Shown in pieces: positions 1-6,510 of a DNA stretch of 7,069 nt. The DNA comes from an uncultured Lachnospiraceae bacterium (lineage in GTDB: Bacteria > Bacillota_A > Clostridia > Lachnospirales > Lachnospiraceae), in contig CATLIP010000129.1 in NCBI GenBank assembly GCA_949957035.1, forward strand, positions 1 to 7,069, in the 5' to 3' direction. The stretch's first letter is position 1. Each line of letters opens with the position of its first letter. The notes beneath the pieces were generated by a model. It searched no databases. It worked only from the letters and a program-made list of their open reading frames with translations, and was not told where the DNA came from. The position numbers and the translations under genes are program-made.

Positions 1-1
1 A

Positions 2-124
2 ATTCCGTTCATGATGCTGACGGTAGGTATCGGAGAGATTCTGTCCTGCGGCATATTGGGAATCATACTATATGCCGCACTCAGAAGATATAAGAATATC
101 CTCTTTGTTCCGCTCAGAAAATAA
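2..124 (+). CDS. C-terminal end of a membrane protein, probably QueT-type ECF transporter S component (partial, 5' end missing)
   Basis: Forty residues followed by a TAA stop are readable in frame from base 2. They form one hydrophobic helix beginning FMMLTVGIGEILSCGILG, followed by a short basic tail (ALRRY, then LRK) that suits a cytoplasmic end. The 'VGIGE...GILG..LY.AL' pattern resembles the last helix of QueT-family proteins, the substrate-binding S components of ECF transporters thought to import queuosine precursors. That is recognition by eye from a short fragment; another small multi-helix membrane protein is possible. The gene converges on the - strand operon and ends 12 bases before the shared hairpin. 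It shows no sign of being functionally tied to the operon. Confidence 0.6.
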   Translation: MPFMMLTVGIGEILSCGILGIILYAALRRYKNILFVPLRK

Positions 125-136
125 TATATAATCTGA

Positions 137-187
137 AAGGGCTGCCGGGAAATAACCGCATGTACAATGCATTTCCCGACAGCCCTT
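137..187. terminator. Bidirectional hairpin terminator between converging genes
   Basis: The arms 137-153 (AAGGGCTGCCGGGAAAT) and 171-187 (ATTTCCCGACAGCCCTT) pair over 17 positions around a 17-base loop. The only irregularity is 145/179: a C-A mismatch in the + strand transcript but a tolerable G-U pair in the - strand transcript. The hairpin therefore fits the - strand operon slightly better. Flanking U tracts are modest on both sides: CTTCTATCATT after the + orientation, TTCAGATTATATATTAT after the - orientation. It lies 12 bases past the + strand stop and 27 bases past the - strand stop, exactly where a shared terminator is expected. Confidence 0.85.
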
Positions 188-214
188 CTATCATTCATAT
201 CCCAAGAATATAGC

Positions 215-2656
215 TTATCCTATATACGTATGCCCGCTTCCCGACGTCATCTGGTCCATCTCACCAATCGGCACAGCCCGGCGCTCTCTGCTGTCTGCAT
301 CAATATAAACCACGCTTCCTTCCGTATATCCCACCAGAATGACCGCATGTTCTGCGTCCAGCATCCCAATCACAGGTTTATCCTTATCAATCAGATACAG
401 AACCATTTCCGTCGTACATCCGGTCAAATCATGCGCTGTGCCTTGGTTCAACTCCTTTAAGATTTCCACCGGCGCTTGTCTCTGCTTAAGCTTATCTGCC
501 ATACTCTGTATGACATCATCCTTACCCTCAATAAAATGCTGCCTGCTTCGATTCCCTTGCTCCCAGATATAAGACTGCTCGGAATCCACCACACATCCGC
601 TGTACGAAGCAGCCTCCTGAACTGCCTCGCCCGCCCGCTCATAGATTCCCCGAAGCTCTCCGTATCCGTATACAAAATATTTTCCTGCATAGCTGATATC
701 ATCAAAATTAATCTCGCCTGTATCCTCAGTCAATATCTGCTTCGGCTTCAGCACCTTCGGCTCCCGGTCTGAGATCCCGTCATTGTAGACCAGCCTCACC
801 TGCGTCTCCTTAAGCTCTGTGGTATAGGTCTTAAGGTAGATATTGCTTGCCTCCTTCTCCCGATTATTCGTAATATAATCGGCAGTGGTTCCGGTGTAAG
901 TCTCTCCGGCCTTGGTCGCCCGGTTCAGTGTAATCATATTCACGTCAAACACAGTATCCAGCACGTAAATTCCTTCCACCTGATACGTTTTCACAATCTC
1001 TTCCTTACTGTTCTGAATCTCAATCTTGTACATGGGAACCGTCATCTCGCCGGATATGGTCCTTCCCGTATCCGCCGTCTTAGCTACACCGTATACGAAA
1101 TCATTTTTCACAAATCCAAGAGGACGGACGCACTCATCCCCTCCGCTCTCGGCCTTCCTCTCTTTTCCCGTCTCAAGATTCTTCACAATCACCTTTGTCG
1201 CCGCATTCAATTCCTTCCCCTGCTGCCACGCCGCCAAATGACCGTCCTCCGACACTACATACTGACCTTCGCTAAGCCCTTCGGCAAGAGTACTGCTCTT
1301 CCCCTTTGTCAAATCAAATTCATACAGCGTACCCTCCAGCATGACGTACAGATTATTCTGCTTCATACTGTAATAAACCATACTGCTCAGCTCATTGAGC
1401 GCAAATCCATAGGATTTATTGCTGGAGATAAACGCCTTCTCCTCCACAGAATTTTTCCGGGAGCTGTATCTGTAGATGGCGACCCCGACCTCTCCCTCAT
1501 GGGCGCCGCGGCTCATATAACCGCACACGGCAAACATTGTACCGCCGCTTTCATCAGTTCCAAGCAGCTTAATCTCATGGTGGGGAACCATGTTGCGCAC
1601 ATCGCTGTTCTCCACATCCGTAAAGCTGAATACAAGTGAAATCTCATCCGTCTCCTTGCTGTAGTTCCAAAGCTCATTGGCCACCACAAATGATACTTCA
1701 CTTCCATCTTCATTGACCAGATAGGGGATGTCCTGAGGCACGATTCCAAGCACAATACCATTTTCGCTAAGCATATGCTTCGTCACATCGAATATCTGCT
1801 CCATGGTCCGGTCGTAATCCAACAAATACGTGGTCCGGTTCCCCGCAACATGCCGGACCCGAAAAAATTCCTCCACATGATACACATCCGACTCGTTCTC
1901 CTCACCCTTACACCTTACGCGATACTCCAGACGCACAGAGATGGAATCGTCATTCATCTCTGTGATATCCCAGCGTTCTCCCTTCTCCACCATGGGCTCT
2001 AACTCTCCCCATGAAACATGGTCGTAATCGGAATGAATGGTTACATGCTGAAACGTAGTGTTATTCCCGTTCTCATTTGGCTCGATAGCAGTTCCGACAC
2101 CGGCCCCCTCAACCTTATTCATCGCATTTGTATGGAAATCGCGGATATAGTCCAGACTCTCCCCAAGGCCCATATCCGATGCGTCCGCAATTCTGGTGTA
2201 GAAATAGATGTCATTCTCTCCCCCGGTATTCAGCACAATCTCAAGCACATGCTCCCGTCCTGCGGTTACTGCGTCTCCAAGAGTCACTGTAAAGCTCTCC
2301 CCGTTTCGAGCAAGCTCACCTTCCCCCATCTTCTCTTTTCCGTCCAGTGTGTAGATGGTATAGTCTGCTTTCTTAATCTGGTTCTCATATGCCTGGATAG
2401 AGCCCTCCACCTGCCGCGCATTCGCAGGCGTAATGGTATCACGCATGGCAGTAATATCCATGGCTCTCGCAAAACCACTGAGCGTATTCACTACATATCC
2501 GGTGTAAGAACATGAAATCTGAGGATAGGTAGCCGAACCAATATCGGCAGTCATGTTATCATTCCCTTTGTTCGTATAGTAACTGAAACCAATAACCGCA
2601 ACAATAAATATAAGAACCAAAATTGCCGTATCTCTTAGTTTCTTTATCCAATTCAT
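215..2656 (-). CDS. Membrane-anchored extracytoplasmic protein with propeller-like region and C39-peptidase-like C-terminal domain
   Basis: This is an 813-residue protein of unknown function. Residues 1-10 are basic, 11-26 form one hydrophobic helix, and there is neither a lipobox cysteine nor a clear signal peptidase site, so it is probably an uncleaved N-terminal anchor with the bulk outside the cell. Residues 40-340 are of unknown fold. Residues 379-560 contain repeating strand patterns with TolB/WD-like cues (VSEDGHLAAW at 468-477, then KNLETGKER at 492-500), suggesting a beta-propeller. Residues 655-813 resemble the Firmicutes C39-like domain: GIYERAGEAV (670-679), YIWEQGNR (696-703), GCTTEMVLYL (746-755), PVIGML (761-766), then HAVILVGY around His770. 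I see no canonical Gln...Cys-Gly nucleophile motif; Cys688 and Cys747 are the only cysteines there. The start is firm: AAGGGGAG lies 6 bases upstream, and the ATG directly follows the TAG of the methyltransferase gene. It is the last gene of the operon. Likely roles are ligand binding, partnership with the upstream sensor kinase, or a divergent cell-surface hydrolase; none is proven. Confidence 0.85.
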   Translation of the reverse strand: MNWIKKLRDTAILVLIFIVAVIGFSYYTNKGNDNMTADIGSATYPQISCSYTGYVVNTLSGFARAMDITAMRDTITPANARQVEGSIQAYENQIKKADYTIYTLDGKEKMGEGELARNGESFTVTLGDAVTAGREHVLEIVLNTGGENDIYFYTRIADASDMGLGESLDYIRDFHTNAMNKVEGAGVGTAIEPNENGNNTTFQHVTIHSDYDHVSWGELEPMVEKGERWDITEMNDDSISVRLEYRVRCKGEENESDVYHVEEFFRVRHVAGNRTTYLLDYDRTMEQIFDVTKHMLSENGIVLGIVPQDIPYLVNEDGSEVSFVVANELWNYSKETDEISLVFSFTDVENSDVRNMVPHHEIKLLGTDESGGTMFAVCGYMSRGAHEGEVGVAIYRYSSRKNSVEEKAFISSNKSYGFALNELSSMVYYSMKQNNLYVMLEGTLYEFDLTKGKSSTLAEGLSEGQYVVSEDGHLAAWQQGKELNAATKVIVKNLETGKERKAESGGDECVRPLGFVKNDFVYGVAKTADTGRTISGEMTVPMYKIEIQNSKEEIVKTYQVEGIYVLDTVFDVNMITLNRATKAGETYTGTTADYITNNREKEASNIYLKTYTTELKETQVRLVYNDGISDREPKVLKPKQILTEDTGEINFDDISYAGKYFVYGYGELRGIYERAGEAVQEAASYSGCVVDSEQSYIWEQGNRSRQHFIEGKDDVIQSMADKLKQRQAPVEILKELNQGTAHDLTGCTTEMVLYLIDKDKPVIGMLDAEHAVILVGYTEGSVVYIDADSRERRAVPIGEMDQMTSGSGHTYIG

Positions 2657-3868
2657 CTAAGACTCCCCTTCATATTTTAACAGACGCCCAAGCGTCGACG
2701 ATACATGCAGGAACTCTTCACACCTTCTAACCGCCTCCCGGTTCTCCCCCTTTTTACCATTCCTGACCCCTCGAATCAGAATATTCTTAGGCGTATGCTC
2801 CATATCTATAAACTCAAGAATCTGCGTATCGTAGCCCGAACTCTCAAGATACTCCGCACGCAGCGCATCCGTCACAAGAGCCGCCATTCTCTCCTTAATC
2901 AAACCATATTTGAAAACAGGTTCAAGCACGTCGCTTGCAATCTGTCCATTCAGCTCATGCTGACAACAGGGTACAGACAGAATAACCTTCGCCCTCCATT
3001 CCACAGCCTTCGCCAAAGCATAGTCTGTGGCTGTGTCACAGGCGTGGAGGGTTACTACCATATCTACCCGGTCAACCCCTGTATAGCCTGCGATATCCCC
3101 TTCTAAAAATGTTAGCTTCTCATACCCATACTTTCTGCCAAGCTCGCTGCAGTGTGCAATGACCTCTTTCTTTAAATCCAACCCGATGATTCGGATATCA
3201 TACCCCTTACATTCATGCAGATAATAATACATGGCGAACGTCAGATAGGATTTGCCGCATCCAAAGTCTATCATCGTCAGCTCCCGGCCTTTATCAAGCT
3301 CCGGCAAAATGTCCTCGATAAACTCCAAGAACCGATTAATCTGTCGAAATTTGTCGAATTTGGAATGTACAACCTTTCCGTCTTCCGTCATCACCCCCAA
3401 GTCTTTCAGAAATGGAACCGGTTTTCCTTCCTCCAGGACATAACGCTTCTTTCGGTTATGGCTTAAGTCAATCTCCTTTCTTCCACAAGCCAAGCTTTTC
3501 TTCTTTATCGTCACCTTGCCCTTTTTGCTTACCAGTATGGTATAGAGGCGCTCTGCGGTCTCCATCTGCATCTGCCGCATGTTCTTCATCCCTTCCAGAA
3601 GCAGATTACATGCTTCCTCAGGTTCTGCATTCCTGTGAAACGCCTGGTGATTACGAAATGTCTCGATCTGGAAGATTAGCTTCTCCTTATGGAGAATGGG
3701 GCGCACCTTAATCTTCTCGGCAATATCTTTCTGTCTCGGATTACTCAGCACAGCCAAGCGAAACTCTATATTCAAATTATCCTGTAGTAATAACTTTAAT
3801 TCATCCATAGCATTACTATTGTAATGTTTTTTCCACATAAACGCAAGTAGAGACAGAAGTATTTTCAT
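2657..3868 (-). CDS. Class I SAM-dependent methyltransferase, METTL25/Trm13-like (Methyltransf_32 type)
   Basis: This is a cytoplasmic enzyme of up to 403 residues. Residues 21-150 form a charged N-terminal region, with a basic patch KKGKVTIKKKSLACGRK at 115-131 that could touch nucleic acid. Next comes a linker seen in this family (FLKDLGVMTEDGKVV at 153-167; FDKFRQINRFLEF at 171-183). The Rossmann core has SAM motif I DFGCGKSYLTFA (201-212), the acidic ribose-binding position Asp231 in GLDLKKEV, THE motif-IV region LHACDTATDYALAKA (274-288), and VPCCQHE (299-305). The 'LHxCDxATD' and 'CCQH' signatures recall METTL25/RRNAD1-type proteins and the tRNA methyltransferase Trm13, so an RNA substrate is plausible but inferred. 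The start is uncertain. ATG 3868 has no visible Shine-Dalgarno sequence; in-frame ATGs at 3838 and 3808 are alternatives, and 3808 (MDELKLLLQD) looks most like a natural N-terminus and would give 383 residues. The gene sits 29 bases after the kinase gene and abuts the next start. Confidence 0.85.
   Translation of the reverse strand: MKILLSLLAFMWKKHYNSNAMDELKLLLQDNLNIEFRLAVLSNPRQKDIAEKIKVRPILHKEKLIFQIETFRNHQAFHRNAEPEEACNLLLEGMKNMRQMQMETAERLYTILVSKKGKVTIKKKSLACGRKEIDLSHNRKKRYVLEEGKPVPFLKDLGVMTEDGKVVHSKFDKFRQINRFLEFIEDILPELDKGRELTMIDFGCGKSYLTFAMYYYLHECKGYDIRIIGLDLKKEVIAHCSELGRKYGYEKLTFLEGDIAGYTGVDRVDMVVTLHACDTATDYALAKAVEWRAKVILSVPCCQHELNGQIASDVLEPVFKYGLIKERMAALVTDALRAEYLESSGYDTQILEFIDMEHTPKNILIRGVRNGKKGENREAVRRCEEFLHVSSTLGRLLKYEGES
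2663..2670 (-). promoter_or_regulatory. Ribosome binding site of the anchored surface protein, inside the methyltransferase gene
   Basis: On the - strand AAGGGGAG precedes the ATG at 2656 by 6 bases (TCTTAG). The site lies inside the last codons of the upstream methyltransferase, and that gene's TAG stop (2659-2657) forms the end of the spacer, so stop and start abut as TAGATG. Ribosomes ending the methyltransferase would sit on this start, which suggests translational coupling. The site also fixes the start codon of the downstream gene. Confidence 0.85.
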
Positions 3869-3879
3869 ACTTTCATACT
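3864..3879. repeat. Tandem 8-base duplication over the methyltransferase start, creating a three-codon overlapping ORF
   Basis: Two perfect adjacent copies of TTCATACT (3864-3871 and 3872-3879) read on the - strand as AGTATGAA twice, so the ATG is duplicated 8 bases apart in different frames. The upstream ATG (3876) reads ATG AAA GTA TGA, a three-codon ORF whose TGA (3867-3865) overlaps the downstream methyltransferase ATG (3868-3866). The same spot contains a short inverted repeat, AAGTAT (3857-3862) and ATACTT (3867-3872), around a four-base loop. The sequence facts are certain; any regulatory role is speculation, since neither ATG has a clear ribosome binding site. Confidence 0.6.
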
Positions 3880-3897
3880 AAACAGAAAATAAAAAGG

Positions 3898-6498
3898 CTA
3901 GATATTTACTCTGGGAAAAGTAAGCGTGACCCGGAATAAATCTCCGTCCAAATACAGCTCAAAATTTCCGCCCTGCATCTGAGTCAGAGTCTTTGCAATG
4001 GAAAGTCCCAGGCCGCTGCCTTCCGTCCCTCTGGATATATCGCCCCGTATGAATCGTTCGGTCAGTTCATCCGCTGAAATATTAAGGGGCTGGTCGGAAA
4101 TATTTTTCAGGCTGAACACCGCTGCATCTCCAATCGTATAAAGGTCTGCATATACCCTTGTCCCCTTCATCGCATATTTGGCGGCATTATTATAGATATT
4201 CGCCAAAACACGCCAAAGCCTTCTTCCGTCGGCGCGGATAATAACCTCATGTTCAGGAAGGGACATCACCTCTGCCAAGTCATTGGCCGTAAATTTTTCC
4301 TCAAATTCACCGCTGGTCTGCTGAATGATTTCCACCAGGTTTATATTCATAAATTCCAGCGTAATATTTCCCGAACTCACCTTTGACGCTTCTACCACAT
4401 CCTCCGTAAGAGTTTTAAGCCGCTGAGATTTCTCATCCAGAATATCCAGATACCGCATAACCTTCGGATCGTCGAACTTCTCCTGCTTAAGAAGATTTAC
4501 ATAATTAATAATCGACGTCAGCGGGGTCTTAATATCATGAGACACATTCGTAATCAAATCAGTCTTAAGCCGTTCGCTCTTAATACTCTCTTCCAACGCT
4601 GCGTCCAGCCCCTGCCCGATAGAATTAATCTTTTGCGCAATGCTCTTCTGCTCATCCCCCATACCCTTAAGAGGAATCTTGTAGTCTACCTCCCCGCCTG
4701 CAATCTTGTCGACTCCTACATCTATTTTCTGTCGTCCGACCGCCTGCCTGACCATATAGATAAAGACTAACAGTTCTCCTGCCAACATAAGGCCTACGGC
4801 ATAAATGTGGCCGTTACAAAGTACCGCAAACCAATGGACAAACACGAAAACCGTAAATACTGCAACGGCCTTCCAGACTGCATGAAGACTTGCAAATACC
4901 CGTTTTGAAAAACGAATCACACTTCTTAACAGGCTGTTTTTCCAAAGAGTTCTCGCCTTGATTCTCCTTACAAGGCTTAGATATCCTGTCAAAAACATAG
5001 CACAGGTATATGCGGCGATAATGCCGCCTGCCCCCAAAGTACCTGACGGGGATATATATGCATACTCTACCTGATAATACATCAAATCAGACATAGAGCT
5101 GGCAGTACCGGCAAGCTCCGTCCTACTTCCAAATAAAAACACAGGTACAGCCCACGCAAGTACCACAACCAATGCCGCCGGCTCCGTCTTCCACCTGTCA
5201 AACCAGTTTAGACTTATCTCACTGCTCTGTCCGTTTCTGCCTGCAACCGCTGTAAGCCATATTAAAATTACAACCAGAAGAAGCAAAGAGGTTATTCCCA
5301 GAATCAGCACGCCCCTCACAAACGGACCATATTTTTCATATTGCTGCGCTTCCAAATAGAGCGCGTCTTTAATAGGATACTCTGTATCCACACTTACTGC
5401 ATAGACAAATCCCTTCTCTTTACCGCCGGAATATTTTATCCCGTTTCTCCATTCCGCCGCGTCGATCCCTTCGATATTCGAGTCAAAATCTTTAAGCTCT
5501 GGCTCTATTACTGCGTATTTCCCCATCGTCCGAATCTTTTCCAGATTCTCCTTTAACTTCCCGTAATCTCGAAATTCTTTCCGGTTCGTGTACACACGCC
5601 CCTTCTCTATATCCCCGTATAAATAGGTAAGGTTCGTATCCCCTTCCTTATATCCGTCTTCCATCCATGCGTAGGCGCTATAGGCGTCGCGTATAGAGTA
5701 GATTGTATTGTTCAGCATAGCATAGGCATCATTCAGCCGACCGTTCCACTCTGGGTTATCATTTGCCACCTGCATAATACTTTCTGCATCCACCGGCTTA
5801 TATTTTTCTTCCAGCCATCCGCCGTCATAGCTCCAGCAGTCGATATAGACAATTTTTCCTTCTATATCCTGAAGTCCTTTAAACGCAGCCTCAGAATTAT
5901 TTACAAAATTGCCGTCCCGCAGTTCCGAAAGGATATCATCCTCAGAGATCCCCGACTCATCAATCGCAATTACAAACCGAAGCTCTCCGTTGTTAATCAG
6001 TTCCTTAAATTCACTGTAATAATAGTAATGAAACGTCTTATCCGGCCGTCTGCATACTATAATCTTATCCTCCAGTCCTCCCTTTGAATCATAGAGGTCA
6101 TTCCCTGTATACCCCCAGTTATTGCCCCATGCAATCAGATCTCCCAGCGTATAGGCAAGTCCATGGACATTCTCACCCGGAAATCTCAAATCTTTTCCAT
6201 ACGACTGAGTGTACTCCCAGACATCTATAATCTTCTGTGGATCATATACGCCGTCTGTCTCAAACAGTTCCTGTACCTCAAGCCCGCTCATAACCTCACA
6301 GTTCAATTCTATCAATCTATTTTTAAAAATGTCTGTATCTTCATACTCACTGGCCCCGCTGCCGGAAAACACCTCGCGCACAAACGCCGGATAACTCATG
6401 GCCCACAGGAAACATATGACAGACGTCACGGACAACACATGGGCCAGTATTATTAACAGACCTTTCACAGTCTTTGACCCATACCATTGCTGCTTCAT
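3898..6498 (-). CDS. Large sensor histidine kinase, VanS-like catalytic core, six predicted membrane helices
   Basis: This is an 866-residue membrane kinase, roughly twice the usual length. Helix 1 (about 11-36) is followed by an extracytoplasmic region (37-394) with no domain I recognise. Five further hydrophobic segments follow, at about 395-419, 441-458, 489-510, 541-562 and 564-586, placing the catalytic part inside. A HAMP-like segment (587-640, with KIAGGEVDYKIP at 598-609) leads to the H-box NVSHDIKTPLTSI, with phospho-acceptor His654. The ATPase domain has N-box RVLANIYNNAAKYA (763-776), F-box ERFIRGD (814-820) and G2 box GSGLGLSIA (827-835). At the G1 position it reads LKNISDQPLNIS (797-808) instead of DxGxG; I recall this from related Firmicutes kinases, so activity is still expected. 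It should phosphorylate the regulator encoded just upstream. The start at 6498 is firm: AAGGGAG with a 5-base spacer. It is separated from the regulator by 12 bases and from the methyltransferase by 29. The signal is unknown. Confidence 0.95.
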   Translation of the reverse strand: MKQQWYGSKTVKGLLIILAHVLSVTSVICFLWAMSYPAFVREVFSGSGASEYEDTDIFKNRLIELNCEVMSGLEVQELFETDGVYDPQKIIDVWEYTQSYGKDLRFPGENVHGLAYTLGDLIAWGNNWGYTGNDLYDSKGGLEDKIIVCRRPDKTFHYYYYSEFKELINNGELRFVIAIDESGISEDDILSELRDGNFVNNSEAAFKGLQDIEGKIVYIDCWSYDGGWLEEKYKPVDAESIMQVANDNPEWNGRLNDAYAMLNNTIYSIRDAYSAYAWMEDGYKEGDTNLTYLYGDIEKGRVYTNRKEFRDYGKLKENLEKIRTMGKYAVIEPELKDFDSNIEGIDAAEWRNGIKYSGGKEKGFVYAVSVDTEYPIKDALYLEAQQYEKYGPFVRGVLILGITSLLLLVVILIWLTAVAGRNGQSSEISLNWFDRWKTEPAALVVVLAWAVPVFLFGSRTELAGTASSMSDLMYYQVEYAYISPSGTLGAGGIIAAYTCAMFLTGYLSLVRRIKARTLWKNSLLRSVIRFSKRVFASLHAVWKAVAVFTVFVFVHWFAVLCNGHIYAVGLMLAGELLVFIYMVRQAVGRQKIDVGVDKIAGGEVDYKIPLKGMGDEQKSIAQKINSIGQGLDAALEESIKSERLKTDLITNVSHDIKTPLTSIINYVNLLKQEKFDDPKVMRYLDILDEKSQRLKTLTEDVVEASKVSSGNITLEFMNINLVEIIQQTSGEFEEKFTANDLAEVMSLPEHEVIIRADGRRLWRVLANIYNNAAKYAMKGTRVYADLYTIGDAAVFSLKNISDQPLNISADELTERFIRGDISRGTEGSGLGLSIAKTLTQMQGGNFELYLDGDLFRVTLTFPRVNI

Positions 6499-6503
6499 AC
6501 AAA

Positions 6504-6510
6504 CTCCCTT
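6504..6510 (-). promoter_or_regulatory. Ribosome binding site of the histidine kinase
   Basis: AAGGGAG reads on the - strand from 6510 to 6504, directly after the TAG stop of the response regulator (6513-6511) and 5 bases (TTTGT) before the ATG at 6498. This supports the chosen kinase start. The 12-base gap is filled entirely by this site and its spacer, leaving no room for a separate promoter, so regulator and kinase are co-transcribed. Confidence 0.85.

Noticed and set aside
215..235. Possible truncation of the surface protein at GHTYIG
   Set aside because: Similar domains seem to end within a few residues of this point, and the sequence beyond the TAA does not continue a recognisable domain, so it looks like a natural end.
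167..460. 97-codon open frame on the + strand starting in the hairpin
   Set aside because: It starts inside the terminator loop, has no ribosome binding site, and overlaps the C39-like tail on the other strand.
1238..1639. 133-codon open frame on the + strand
   Set aside because: It is antisense to the propeller-like part of the surface protein gene; the - strand frame has a clear protein pattern there and this one does not.
2018..2515. 165-codon open frame on the + strand
   Set aside because: It lies fully inside the surface protein gene on the opposite strand, has no recognisable domain, and its composition looks like an antisense shadow.
2705..3106. 133-codon open frame on the + strand
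   Set aside because: It is antisense to the methyltransferase core, whose conserved motifs explain the sequence.
3869..3897. Possible internal promoter before the methyltransferase
   Set aside because: The gap is AT-rich, but I see no convincing -35/-10 pair with proper spacing; co-transcription from the right is simpler.
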